Position numbers and translations under genes: made by a program. Positions 47,092 to 56,028 of a stretch of 64,000 nucleotides of DNA are shown in pieces. The stretch is taken from NCBI GenBank assembly GCA_024235175.1, contig JACKMX010000006.1:238501-302500 (forward strand). The letters are read 5' to 3'. The notes under the pieces were generated by a model. It worked only from the letters and a program-made list of their open reading frames with translations, was not told where the DNA came from and ran no database searches. Each line of letters opens with the position of its first letter. Position 1 is the stretch's first letter. This stretch comes from Chromatiaceae bacterium (GTDB lineage: Bacteria > Pseudomonadota > Gammaproteobacteria > Chromatiales > Chromatiaceae).

Positions 47092-47514
47092 CTACTTCTT
47101 GCGACTGACAGGTAGATTGGAATCCTGCCAGGCCAATATTCCACCTTTCAGAATGAAAACCTTTTCAAAGCCCGCTTTATGCAGCTGCTTGCACGCGCTA
47201 CTCGACTGAGCTCCGGATCGGCATGCGATGATTATCGGCTTCTGCCGGTATTTCTCCAGGCGGTTCATCTGGCTTTTTAAGCTGTTCACCGGAATATTGA
47301 TTGAGTTGATGATGTGCCCTGCAGAAAAATCTGTCATTGGGCGAACATCAACAACCACAGCATCTTGCTGATTTATCATGGCCGTTGCCTGGTGGGGTTG
47401 GATCGATGATTTATCCATTCCGCTGATCAGGTTGTGTATGAGCAGTGCTGAAACCAGACCCAAAGCAGCGAATAAGTAGGGGTGGTTGGATGCGAATTCT
47501 AGAAATTGTTCCAT
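47092..47514 (-). CDS. Membrane-anchored rhodanese-domain protein (YibN-like)
   Basis: A 140-residue protein with one N-terminal transmembrane helix (about 11-30) and a single rhodanese domain. The active-site loop is CRSGAQSS (Cys about 104), so it can carry a persulfide. It is equivalent in place to E. coli yibN, next to secB. Upstream is the ArsR regulator on the same strand, but a hairpin terminator lies between them. Confidence 0.92.
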   Translation of the reverse strand: MEQFLEFASNHPYLFAALGLVSALLIHNLISGMDKSSIQPHQATAMINQQDAVVVDVRPMTDFSAGHIINSINIPVNSLKSQMNRLEKYRQKPIIIACRSGAQSSSACKQLHKAGFEKVFILKGGILAWQDSNLPVSRKK

Positions 47515-47584
47515 GAATGGTTCAGCCGGATTGGTGGATGGAGGCGCATTCTAACCCAGAGAGGGGTTAAGCTGATAATAGAAA

Positions 47585-47605
47585 ACGGGAATCCTTGATT
47601 CCCGT
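47585..47605 (-). terminator. Hairpin terminator after the ArsR regulator gene
   Basis: A perfect 9-bp stem, ACGGGAATC (47585-47593) and GATTCCCGT (47597-47605), with a 3-nt loop. Read on the minus strand it is followed by TTTTC. It lies about 33 bases past the regulator's stop and so may only partly block read-through to the rhodanese gene. Confidence 0.65.
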
Positions 47606-47637
47606 GTAATTTCTAAATCAAAGTCAATACAGGTTGA

Positions 47638-48009
47638 TTAGTGGGTGTGTGTGCAGAACACTTCTCTCATCATGCCAACCAACTGCAATGTACGCGAATC
47701 GCTCACCCGATAAAAAACCCGGTTCGCGTCTTTGCGGGAAGCGAGAATTCCTTTGTCCCGCAATATTGCCAGATGCTGTGAGATATTGCTCTGAGAGGTG
47801 CCCACCTGCTCAACAATATCCTGGACGCTTACCTCCTGGCCACCGAGCGTACAGAGTATTTTCAGGCGTAGTGGATGAGAAATCGCTTTCAGCGATCTTG
47901 AAGCACGCTCAATATCTTCGTCATCGGCAAATATTTCGTCAATGTCAGGACCGAAATCCGTGCCTGATTCCAGCACTGGTTTTTTGGTACCACCGAATTT
48001 GTATTCCAT
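47638..48009 (-). CDS. ArsR-family regulator, persulfide-sensor (SqrR/BigR)-like
   Basis: A 123-residue winged-helix repressor-type protein: helix-turn-helix about 60-88 (SVQDIVEQVGTSQSNISQHLAIL), wing RKDANRVFYRV. It has only two cysteines, Cys53 (LKILCTLGG, before the HTH) and Cys119 (VFCTHTH, C-terminal helix). They are 66 residues apart, the same spacing as the sulfane-sulfur-sensing pair Cys41/Cys107 of SqrR. A role in sulfide/persulfide response is therefore inferred; metal sensing is the alternative (C-terminal CTHTH). It has an acidic N-terminal extension of about 30 residues. Confidence 0.85.
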   Translation of the reverse strand: MEYKFGGTKKPVLESGTDFGPDIDEIFADDEDIERASRSLKAISHPLRLKILCTLGGQEVSVQDIVEQVGTSQSNISQHLAILRDKGILASRKDANRVFYRVSDSRTLQLVGMMREVFCTHTH

Positions 48010-48349
48010 ACCAGAGGCCTTGGTTAAAGTAGACTACTAGAGTAATAAACTCTGATCTTTTACGAAAATTTCACTTATTTTTCAATATTATTATAAAGGA
48101 TTTGAATATATTTATTTTTTTAATTTTTACGGAGGCTGATTTTTCGCGTTTAACAGCCTTCTAATGCTCCTGAAATAGTGATCTAATGCTAGCATATTTA
48201 GCAGTATTTCAAAGAGTTAGACAGACCTATCGGATCTTCCCCAGCTTGGGATACCATGAAAAGTTGCAGCAGATATCTTTCTCGAAAGGTTCGGGATAGA
48301 TGGGTTGGGATATCCTGATTACAACACCAGTAAATCTTCAGGTTAAGAA
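48010..48349. promoter_or_regulatory. AT-rich divergent control region, ArsR regulator / envC
   Basis: This 340-bp gap is very AT-rich from about 48060 to 48130. Possible operators are AGAGT-AATAA-ACTCT (48039-48053), 30 bases before the regulator's ATG, and TTCAA / TTGAA (48081-48106). Neither matches a known site well. No gene is supported in the gap. Confidence 0.4.
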
Positions 48350-49693
48350 TTGACGATAGCAGTGGATAAATTGATCGGGTCAGCAGTTGCCTCTCTCCTC
48401 CTGTTTCTTTTGTCTCAGAGTGTGGTTGCGGGCGCTGATGAAAAAACGCTTAAGCAGAGCGAACAGCAATTGCAGCAGATTGAGGGACTCATAGAGACAC
48501 TGCGCGCCGATCTGAGTGAAAGCGAGGCAGCGCGGAACAAGTTGTTGGCAGAACTGCAGCAGAGCGAACAGCAGATCGGCTTGAGCGCTAAACGTCTGCA
48601 CCAGATCGGGGAACAGTTACGCCAAAGGCAGGCGACTCTTGATGATCTTGAGCTGAGATTCGACAGTCGCCAGGAATCTTTGCAGGCCGAACGACAAGCG
48701 TTGAAACTGCAGGTACGGGCCGCATATGCGATGGGCCGTCAGCAGCGGTTAAAAATCCTGCTGAATCAGCAGGATCCAACCATAGTCAGCCGCCTTATGG
48801 TGTATTACGATTATTTCAACAAGGCCAGGCTCACGCAGATGGGGCGTATCCGGCAATCGATGGATGAATTGCAGCGCGTCAAACTTGAGATCAGTAAAGA
48901 GAGATCACAACTTTTGGAGCTGCAATCCAAAGAACTGGCTGAGCGGGAGGAGCAGGAGAGAAACAGGCAACAGCGTCAGGATGTTGTTGCATCCCTGAGC
49001 CTGGAGCTGCGCGATAAAGGCGAGCGTCTGGCTGCACTGATCAAAGACCAGGAGCAGCTTCAGTCGCTGTTAAAGCAGTTACGCCTGCAGCAGCTTACTT
49101 CACCTTTGGAGCGTACCGAGACACCACCCATCAGTGCGCTAAAAGGAAAATTAAGGTGGCCTGTAAACGGGCGGATCCTGGCCAGCTTTGGAAGTACAAA
49201 GGCGGGAAATCTGAAGTGGGACGGCATGATAATCGCGGCACCGGAAGGTCGGGAAGTGCATGCTATCCACCGCGGCCGTGTTGCATTCGCCGATTGGCTT
49301 AGAGGTTTTGGGCTGCTCATGATCATTGATCATGGTAATGGTTACATGAGCCTCTACGGACATAATCAGAGTCTTTTCCGGGAGACAGGTGAGTGGGTTG
49401 AGGCAGGTGAGCGGGTGGCGTTGGTGGGTAACAGTGGAGGACGCACGGATTCCGGGATTTACTTCGGCATCCGGATCAATGGTGACCCCGTCAATCCGAA
49501 AAAATGGTGTCAGCAGTTAAAGAACCGTAATCAGATTTCTTTTTTCCCAGTTTTGAACAGGGGGATGGGAAATCTGTCAAACAGTTCGGGTATTCCGGCT
49601 GAATGGGTCTGGATAAGCAGGAAAGGTATCGAGCTCAGGGAGACCGGGTCAAAGGTACAGCAAGTATTTTCGCGGGTGTTGGATAAGGTATGA
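48350..49693 (+). CDS. envC: Murein hydrolase activator EnvC-like protein
   Basis: Periplasmic activator of cell-division amidases. TTG start (GTG at 48362 possible); signal peptide about 1-27; long Gln/Leu/Glu-rich coiled coil about 28-245; then a LytM/M23 domain (about 265-385). The M23 zinc ligands are not intact: LYGHN is present but the usual HxH near GIYFGIRI is lost, as in non-catalytic EnvC. Unusually, about 60 residues follow the expected end at NPKKWC. The stop overlaps ctpA's ATG. Confidence 0.9.
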   Translation: MTIAVDKLIGSAVASLLLFLLSQSVVAGADEKTLKQSEQQLQQIEGLIETLRADLSESEAARNKLLAELQQSEQQIGLSAKRLHQIGEQLRQRQATLDDLELRFDSRQESLQAERQALKLQVRAAYAMGRQQRLKILLNQQDPTIVSRLMVYYDYFNKARLTQMGRIRQSMDELQRVKLEISKERSQLLELQSKELAEREEQERNRQQRQDVVASLSLELRDKGERLAALIKDQEQLQSLLKQLRLQQLTSPLERTETPPISALKGKLRWPVNGRILASFGSTKAGNLKWDGMIIAAPEGREVHAIHRGRVAFADWLRGFGLLMIIDHGNGYMSLYGHNQSLFRETGEWVEAGERVALVGNSGGRTDSGIYFGIRINGDPVNPKKWCQQLKNRNQISFFPVLNRGMGNLSNSSGIPAEWVWISRKGIELRETGSKVQQVFSRVLDKV

Positions 49694-50994
49694 AGCATCG
49701 TACGGGATTGGTTTTCAGTTTTGGTCTGGTTTTCGCTCTGGGGGGCGCCCTCGGACCGGGGTTCGGCACTGCTGCAGAAAAAGAGGCATTGCCGATGCAG
49801 GATTTGAGGGCTTTTGCAGAGATTTTCGGCCGTATAAAGCAGGATTATGTGGAGCCTGTCGCCGATCGTGAGCTACTTGAGCATGCTATCAGGGGAATGC
49901 TTTCAGGGCTTGATCCCCACTCTGCGTACCTGAATGCAGACGAATATAAAAGCCTGCAGGTTGGTACCACAGGAGAGTTTGGCGGCTTGGGCATTGAAGT
50001 GGGTCTGGAGGATGGATTTGTCAAGGTGATTGCGCCAATCGACGATACACCTGCACAGCGTGCAGGCGTTCTGGCCGGTGATCTGATCATTAAACTGGAC
50101 GACCGCCCGATCAAAGGGGTCAGCCTGGATGAAGCGGTCAAGCTGATGCGTGGCAAAAAGGGTACTTCAATAACCTTGACCATAGCACGTGAAGGGGAGA
50201 AGAAACCCATCGTAATTACAGTCGTACGGGATGTCATCAGAGTAGCCAGTATAAAGAGCCGTATGCTGGAAGAGGGATTCGGTTACCTGCGGATATCACA
50301 CTTTCAGTCCAGAAGCACCCAGGACATGTTGCAACATCTTAGTGAGCTGAAGAGCCAGTCTGGCGGGAAGCTGCGTGGGTTGGTGTTGGACTTGCGTAAT
50401 AATCCAGGGGGTATTCTGAATGGAGCCGTAGCCGTCAGCGATGCGTTTCTGACCGAAGGCATCATTGTTTACACTCAGGGCCGTGACGCCGAATCACGAC
50501 TTGATTTTACCGCTGCACCGGACGATGTTTTGGAAGGAAGCCCAATTGTGGTGCTGGTGAACGGTGGATCGGCCTCGGCTTCGGAGATTGTTGCCGGCGC
50601 ACTGCAGGACCACAAACGGGCAGTCATCATGGGAACACGGACCTTTGGCAAAGGATCGGTACAAACCATTGTTCCGGTGAATGGTCACTCGGCAGTTAAA
50701 TTGACCACCGCCCGCTACTTCACCCCTTTGGGCCGCTCGATTCAGGCAGAGGGGATCACCCCTGATATCCAGCTTCCCGATGCCAAGGTTACTTCGGTAA
50801 AGAAACCGGACCTGACACAGGTAAAAGAGTCAGACTTAGGGGGACACCTGGTGAACGAAAATCAGGATGAGAATGTGAAACAGAAAGAGGGAGAAAAGAA
50901 GGATTCGGAGATATCTCTGGCGGAGTCCGACTACCAACTCAGCGAGGCATTAAATTTATTGAAAGCATTGTTTATTTTGGATAAAAAAGGATAG
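49690..50994 (+). CDS. ctpA: Carboxy-terminal processing protease (S41)
   Basis: Periplasmic tail-specific serine protease, 434 residues. Signal peptide about 1-29; PDZ domain about 95-170 (GGLGIEVGLEDGFVKVIAP); catalytic part with the Ser in NGGSASASEIVAGALQD and the Lys in FGKGSVQTI, the Ser-Lys dyad. A charged, variable C-terminal segment follows. Between envC (ATGA overlap) and the deacetylase (1-base overlap), a cell-wall-related set. Confidence 0.95.
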   Translation: MKHRTGLVFSFGLVFALGGALGPGFGTAAEKEALPMQDLRAFAEIFGRIKQDYVEPVADRELLEHAIRGMLSGLDPHSAYLNADEYKSLQVGTTGEFGGLGIEVGLEDGFVKVIAPIDDTPAQRAGVLAGDLIIKLDDRPIKGVSLDEAVKLMRGKKGTSITLTIAREGEKKPIVITVVRDVIRVASIKSRMLEEGFGYLRISHFQSRSTQDMLQHLSELKSQSGGKLRGLVLDLRNNPGGILNGAVAVSDAFLTEGIIVYTQGRDAESRLDFTAAPDDVLEGSPIVVLVNGGSASASEIVAGALQDHKRAVIMGTRTFGKGSVQTIVPVNGHSAVKLTTARYFTPLGRSIQAEGITPDIQLPDAKVTSVKKPDLTQVKESDLGGHLVNENQDENVKQKEGEKKDSEISLAESDYQLSEALNLLKALFILDKKG

Positions 50995-51800
50995 TGAGTA
51001 CTAACCTTAGTTGCTTTTTTCTGCTCACTGTCCTGCTGCAGTCCGGTGCACTGCATGCTGAGGCGGAGCCGGCAATAACCATTATCATCGATGATATGGG
51101 CTATCAGGAGGAGCAGGGAGTGGCGGCGCTGGAGCTGAAGGGTGCGGTCACCTACGCCTTCTTACCGCACACTCCTTATGCCGCGAAGCTGGCAGAAAAA
51201 GCACATGGCCTGGGCAAGGAGGTGATGCTGCACCTGCCTATGGATGCTTATGAGGGGAATGCGCTTGGACCGGGCGCGCTGACTCTGCATATGACAGAGA
51301 CTCAATTCAAGCAGACATTGTCGGACAATCTGGATGCGGTACCCCATGTTTCTGGGCTCAATAACCACATGGGCAGCCTGTTGACACAACATCCGGGCGC
51401 CATGGGCTGGATGATGAAGGCGCTGATCGAAGAACGACCTGGACTCTACTTTGTCGACAGTCGTACTACCCACCACACAGTGGCGCAGCAGATTGCTTTG
51501 GAGTACAGCGTTCCAAATACCCGGCGTGATGTTTTTCTGGATAATGCGGCTTCGGAAGATGCCATCGAAGGTCAGTTCATGCTGTTGCTTGAACTCGCCA
51601 GGCAAAAGGGTTCTGCGGTTGGCATAGGTCACCCCTACCCGCAAACGATACAGGTTCTGCAACGCCTTCTGAATAGTCTGGAAAGCGAAAATATCCGGCT
51701 GATCAGCGCCTCGGCGATGATCGAACTGCAACAGAGGAGAAACTCATGGCAAGAACCCTCGTCCCCCTTGCTCAAGGTTGCGAAGAGCTCGAAGCAATAA
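50994..51800 (+). CDS. Divergent polysaccharide deacetylase (YibQ-like)
   Basis: An exported protein of 268 residues, GTG start overlapping the ctpA stop by one base. A signal peptide (about 1-22) is followed by a NodB-like barrel: IIIDDMGYQEEQG with the metal Asp pair, HTPYA, HLPMDAY, LNNHMGS and VGIGHPYPQT. The family is widely linked with envC; its substrate is not settled. The 3' end overlaps the DJ-1 gene by 55 bases. Confidence 0.9.
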   Translation: MSTNLSCFFLLTVLLQSGALHAEAEPAITIIIDDMGYQEEQGVAALELKGAVTYAFLPHTPYAAKLAEKAHGLGKEVMLHLPMDAYEGNALGPGALTLHMTETQFKQTLSDNLDAVPHVSGLNNHMGSLLTQHPGAMGWMMKALIEERPGLYFVDSRTTHHTVAQQIALEYSVPNTRRDVFLDNAASEDAIEGQFMLLLELARQKGSAVGIGHPYPQTIQVLQRLLNSLESENIRLISASAMIELQQRRNSWQEPSSPLLKVAKSSKQ

Positions 51801-52294
51801 CCGTAATCGATCTGCTCCGGCGGGCCGGAGTGGAGGTGGTGAGCGCCGGTCTGGACGCACAACCGGTCAAAGCCAGTAGAGGCGTTGTACTGATTCCGGA
51901 CACCACGCTGGATGAAGTGATGTCGGACTCCTTTGACATGATCGTTCTGCCAGGCGGTCTGCCTGGTGCGGACAATCTGAATCGGGACCCCAGGATTCAT
52001 GCTTTGTTGGAGAAATTGAACCGCAACGGAAAGTATACTGCAGCCATTTGTGCTGCACCGAAAGTATTGGCCAGTGCAGGCCTGTTGGATGGGCGCAGGG
52101 CGACCGGCTATCCTGGCGTGCTTGAAAAAACGGGACAAGACGGAATTGCTATCGATTCGGGCGCCGTGGTCAGAGACGGTAACGTTATCACCTCCAGAGG
52201 ACCTGGTACGGCCATGGATTTCGCACTGGAGTTGATCGAACTGCTGGCGGGGGGCGCCAAGCGCCGTGAAGTGGAGAAAGCGTTGGTGCGTTAG
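51746..52294 (+). CDS. DJ-1/ThiJ/YajL-family protein
   Basis: A 182-residue cytoplasmic protein of the DJ-1 superfamily. Glu14-15 in GCEELEAIT and the reactive Cys in AAICAAPKVLA (about 105) form the nucleophile-elbow site of the YajL group. Roles proposed for relatives include oxidative-stress defence and protein or nucleotide deglycation; the latter is debated. It is the last gene of the envC cluster. Confidence 0.92.
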   Translation: MARTLVPLAQGCEELEAITVIDLLRRAGVEVVSAGLDAQPVKASRGVVLIPDTTLDEVMSDSFDMIVLPGGLPGADNLNRDPRIHALLEKLNRNGKYTAAICAAPKVLASAGLLDGRRATGYPGVLEKTGQDGIAIDSGAVVRDGNVITSRGPGTAMDFALELIELLAGGAKRREVEKALVR

Positions 52295-52344
52295 GCTCAA
52301 GTCAAGTTCGATTGAATCTCTGCTGTGCGAGGCTTTTTCAGGCG

Positions 52345-54000
52345 TTAAGTGCGCAGCCAACTATGAATCAACAATAAACCACCGGCTGAACTGAGACCGA
52401 TCCCGGCTCCGGTAACCACCGATGCCGGTAATAATATGCTGGGCCCGAGAGTCAGCAGCAAGGCACCGGAGATCAGCATGGAGCCGCCGCTCAGCGCAGC
52501 AATGGTGTTGCGGGTGCTCTCCTTCAACTCTTTACGCAACAGCCCCAACTCTTCAGACTTCCAGTTCAATTCAAGCCGATGCTCTGCGGCATCGTTCAGC
52601 ACTTTATGCAGCAGCAGCGGCATGTCCGCCGCATGTTCTGCCATTTTCGGAAGATTCTTCCGCAGTTTGCGGGAGAACGCCTTTGGGCCGACCTGCTCTT
52701 CCATCCAGCGTTCTAGGAACGGCTTTGCGGTGGTCCAGAGATCGAGTTCCGGGTAGAGCTGACGACCAAGTCCCTCGATGTACAGCAGCGTCTTCTGCAG
52801 CAGCACAAGCTGGGGTTGGATCTCCATGTGAAAGCGGCGCGCAGTCTGGAACAGATGGACCAGAAAATGACCAAAAGAGATCTCGCTAAGCGGTTTGTTG
52901 AAGATGGGCTCGCATACCGACCTTATCGCAGACTCGAATTCATCAACCCGGGTATTTCTCGGCACCCAGCCCGACTCCACGTGAAGCTCCGCGACGCGGT
53001 AGTAGTCCCGGTTAAAAAAAGCGAGCAGGTTCTCCGCAAGATAACGTTGGTCGGCTTGTGTGAGAGAGCCGACGATGCCGAAATCAACGGCAATGTAACG
53101 CCCGCTGGGTTCAACGAAAATATTGCCTGGATGCATGTCGGCATGGAAAAAGTTATCCCTGAATACCTGGGTGAAAAAGATCTCCACTCCCTGTTCCCCG
53201 AGTTGACGCATGCTGATCCCCTGGGCTTTCAGTGAATCGATATCACCAACCGGTGTGCCCGAAATTCTCTCCATGACAAGTACGTTTTTGCGGGTAAGGT
53301 CCCAGAAAATTTCCGGTACATAAAGCAGATCGCTGCCTTCCCAGTTGCGATGCAGCTGCGCGGCATTTGCGGCCTCACGCTGCAGGTCAAGTTCGTCAAG
53401 AATAGTCTTTTTGTAATCTTCCACTACCTCAAGTGGGCGCAGACGACGCGCCTCCTGCCAATAACGGTTGGCCAGTCCGGCAATCAGATAGAGCAATCCG
53501 ACATCGCGCCGGATTATCTTTTCAATGCCGGGGCGGAGTACTTTGACTACGACTTTTCTGCCATTTTTTAGACGCGCGGTATGCACCTGGGCGATGGAGG
53601 CGGAGGCCAGAGGGGTTTCGTCGAATTCGTCCAACACCTCCTCTATCGGCCGGCCGAACGCCTGTTCGACAATCTGTCTGGCCTGGACGCCGGGGAAAGG
53701 GGGTACAGCGTCCTGAAGCTTGGCCAGCTCGATACCGATCTGCTCGGGTACCAGGTCCCGGCGGGTTGAGAGAATCTGTCCGAATTTGATGAATATGGGC
53801 CCAAGCTCTTCCAGCGAACGGCGGATACGAACTGGATATGCAGGAAGTTTTTTGCGACGCATCCAATACCAGGGGGAGAGATATAGGATGAATCGCAAAG
53901 GGCGGAAAATGTGCAGAGCCAGAATCACCTCGTCGAGCCCGTTCTGCAGCAGGATCCAGTTGATATGAAGCAGCCTGAGTGCCTCCGAGGGGCGTATCAT
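52345..54000 (-). CDS. ubiB: Ubiquinone biosynthesis protein UbiB
   Basis: Atypical kinase-like ATPase (ADCK/COQ8 family) needed for ubiquinone synthesis. The 551-residue protein has the family KxGQ motif in FIKFGQILSTR, the Ala-rich loop ASASIAQVH in place of a Gly-rich loop, DMHPGNIFV, DFGIVG, and two C-terminal transmembrane helices (about 500-545). Its start overlaps the ubiJ stop by 4 bases. Confidence 0.97.
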   Translation of the reverse strand: MIRPSEALRLLHINWILLQNGLDEVILALHIFRPLRFILYLSPWYWMRRKKLPAYPVRIRRSLEELGPIFIKFGQILSTRRDLVPEQIGIELAKLQDAVPPFPGVQARQIVEQAFGRPIEEVLDEFDETPLASASIAQVHTARLKNGRKVVVKVLRPGIEKIIRRDVGLLYLIAGLANRYWQEARRLRPLEVVEDYKKTILDELDLQREAANAAQLHRNWEGSDLLYVPEIFWDLTRKNVLVMERISGTPVGDIDSLKAQGISMRQLGEQGVEIFFTQVFRDNFFHADMHPGNIFVEPSGRYIAVDFGIVGSLTQADQRYLAENLLAFFNRDYYRVAELHVESGWVPRNTRVDEFESAIRSVCEPIFNKPLSEISFGHFLVHLFQTARRFHMEIQPQLVLLQKTLLYIEGLGRQLYPELDLWTTAKPFLERWMEEQVGPKAFSRKLRKNLPKMAEHAADMPLLLHKVLNDAAEHRLELNWKSEELGLLRKELKESTRNTIAALSGGSMLISGALLLTLGPSILLPASVVTGAGIGLSSAGGLLLIHSWLRT

Positions 54001-54617
54001 TGCACTTCCGCTTGCCGCTTCTGCAGCAGGGAGATACGAACCTGCAAGCGTTCAACATCATCGCGCAGGGTATCGACACCGCCAACAAAATGCTCGATCT
54101 CCAGGCGGCCCGGTAGCAGGTGCAGCTCCTCCTGCAGGTACTCCTGAACATCCAGGTACAGGGTGGCAACGGAATTTGTACCCCATTCTTGGGCAGTGCG
54201 AAATAGATTACCTATTCTGTGCGCGATCAGGTCGCCGGTGAAACGCGAGAGCTGTTCTTCCCAGTCGATATTCATCGAACCCAGTATCCTGCTCAACTGG
54301 TGCGCCAATTCGCTGTCGCCGCTGATCTCCACTTCGCCGGAGAAGAGCTGATCGGAGTTGGAATCGCGGTTACTCATTCTCGCCAGTGCCGAAGGCGTAC
54401 CGCTGATGCAACAGTCTGGTGCGCCCTCGAAAATCTCCAGTACCTGCATTTTGCCAGGCCCGGGTATGAGATAAACGGTCCGGCCCAGGCCAAGTATTTC
54501 AAAGGCGATAACCTTCCCATACAGTTTTTCCATCTGCTTTCGGGCGCCGGTGTCCAGGTCAAGATAGCTGTTCAGCGCTGCTTCCAGCACGGCATAGGCA
54601 AGTGCCGACAAGCTCAT
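53997..54617 (-). CDS. ubiJ: Ubiquinone biosynthesis accessory factor UbiJ
   Basis: SCP2-type lipid-binding protein of the Ubi complex. The start at 54617 (MSLSALAYAVLEAALNSYL) gives 206 residues, near E. coli's 201; an ATG at 54695 would overlap ubiE and add 26. The SCP2 domain is about 10-115, and a C-terminal coiled coil (DTLRDDVERLQVRISLLQKR) matches UbiJ. Standard ubiE-ubiJ-ubiB order. Confidence 0.92.
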   Translation of the reverse strand: MSLSALAYAVLEAALNSYLDLDTGARKQMEKLYGKVIAFEILGLGRTVYLIPGPGKMQVLEIFEGAPDCCISGTPSALARMSNRDSNSDQLFSGEVEISGDSELAHQLSRILGSMNIDWEEQLSRFTGDLIAHRIGNLFRTAQEWGTNSVATLYLDVQEYLQEELHLLPGRLEIEHFVGGVDTLRDDVERLQVRISLLQKRQAEVQ

Positions 54618-54660
54618 GATTTCTGCCAATTCATGATTGATCTTTTCTGCTTTATCTGTA

Positions 54661-55410
54661 TCAAAGCTTGAAGCCCCGGTGGATGGCGACAACACCTCCC
54701 GTCATATTGTGGAAGTCACACTGCTCCAGTCCGGCCTCTTCCATCATCTCTTTCAGACGCTCCTGGTTCGGGTGCATTCGGATCGACTCCGCAAGGTAAC
54801 GGTAACTCTGTTCATCATTAACCACCATCCTGCCCAACAGCGGTAACAGCTTGAACGAGTAGAGGTCATAGACAGCTTTGAGCGGCTTACTCAACGGCTC
54901 GGAAAACTCCAAGATCAGTACCCGACCTCCCGGCTTGAGTGCATTGTACATGGCTGTCAGAGCTTTCTGTTTGTCGGTTACGTTACGCAGACCGAAGCCA
55001 ATTGTGATGCAGTCGAAACTGTTGTCGGCAAAGGGAATCTGTTCGGCATTGATCTGGGCGTAAGTCAGATTTCCAACCAGACCCTGATCTGCCATCCTCA
55101 ATCTTCCCTGTGTCAGCATTGCAGCGTTAATGTCCGACATCACTACCATTCCCTCGGGCCCGGTCAGTCCGGCAAAACGGGCTGCCAGATCGCCGGTACC
55201 CGACGCCAGATCCAGTATGCGCTGACCGGGACGGACACCGGCCAGTTCCACGGCAAAACGTTTCCACAAGCGGTGTATACCCAAGGACATCAGATCGTTC
55301 ATCAGGTCGTAGCGGGTGGCCACCGAGTCAAACACGGCGCGTACCCTCTTTGCTTTTTCGCTGACCTTTACCTGTTCGTATCCAAAATGGGTTGTGTTCT
55401 CTTTGTTCAT
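54661..55410 (-). CDS. ubiE: Ubiquinone/menaquinone methyltransferase UbiE
   Basis: SAM-dependent C-methyltransferase of ubiquinone (and menaquinone) synthesis. The 249-residue protein has FDSVATRYDLMNDLMS, SAM motif I (ILDLASGTGDLAARF, about 69-83), GFGLRNVTDK, and the C-terminus NMTGGVVAIHRGFKL, all hallmark UbiE sequences. Confidence 0.97.
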   Translation of the reverse strand: MNKENTTHFGYEQVKVSEKAKRVRAVFDSVATRYDLMNDLMSLGIHRLWKRFAVELAGVRPGQRILDLASGTGDLAARFAGLTGPEGMVVMSDINAAMLTQGRLRMADQGLVGNLTYAQINAEQIPFADNSFDCITIGFGLRNVTDKQKALTAMYNALKPGGRVLILEFSEPLSKPLKAVYDLYSFKLLPLLGRMVVNDEQSYRYLAESIRMHPNQERLKEMMEEAGLEQCDFHNMTGGVVAIHRGFKL

Positions 55411-55620
55411 GCCACCCTGCCTATGAATGGGGCCTGGGAAAATCAGTGAAACAGATTAACCCAGTACGTGTTGATATTTAAGTTCAATTTAATCTGTTCG
55501 TACGGGAAATCATCTCGGGCATGGATGCCGGGGATGAGAAAACGGAACGGAGAGCCGGCCTGGAAAATCCAGCAGGTAGAACGATTGGCCCCGAATCTGA
55601 AGAAGAGTATCCGCAGGCGA

Positions 55621-55986
55621 TCAGTTGGAGCCTTTATGTTTGTGGCCGGCGGCTTCCAGTCGCTCAAGGTACGCCTGCCACTTCTGCTGGTGGTTGACAC
55701 CCAGATCGTAAAGCGTGTCCCAGGAGTAGATTCCGGTGTTGTGGCCGTCATCGAAATGCAGGCAGACCGCATAGTTGCCAACCGGGTCGATGCGTTCGAT
55801 GTTCACCTGCTCTTTATCCAGCTGCAGAACTTCCTGCCCCGGTCCGTGGCCCTGAACTTCGGCCGAGGGCGAATAGACTCGCAGATATTCGCAGGGCAGG
55901 TTGAAATGTGAGCCGTCTTCAAAAGTCAGCTCCAGGATGCGGGACTGACGGTGCAGGTTGAGCTCTGTGGGCAGGTGCTTTGGCAT
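55621..55986 (-). CDS. DUF971 protein (gamma-butyrobetaine hydroxylase N-terminal-like)
   Basis: A 121-residue protein with the DUF971 pattern: SRILELTFEDGSHFNLPCEYLRV, VNIERIDPVGNYAVCLHFDDGHNTGIYSWDTLY. A related zinc-binding fold forms the N-terminal domain of gamma-butyrobetaine hydroxylase. Relatives have been connected with iron-sulfur biology, but the role here is unknown. It sits between hslU and ubiE, its usual neighbourhood in gammaproteobacteria. Confidence 0.9.
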   Translation of the reverse strand: MPKHLPTELNLHRQSRILELTFEDGSHFNLPCEYLRVYSPSAEVQGHGPGQEVLQLDKEQVNIERIDPVGNYAVCLHFDDGHNTGIYSWDTLYDLGVNHQQKWQAYLERLEAAGHKHKGSN

Positions 55987-56028
55987 TATCTGTTGTTCCT
56001 GTTGTTTAAACTGCGGTGGTGCCAGGCG

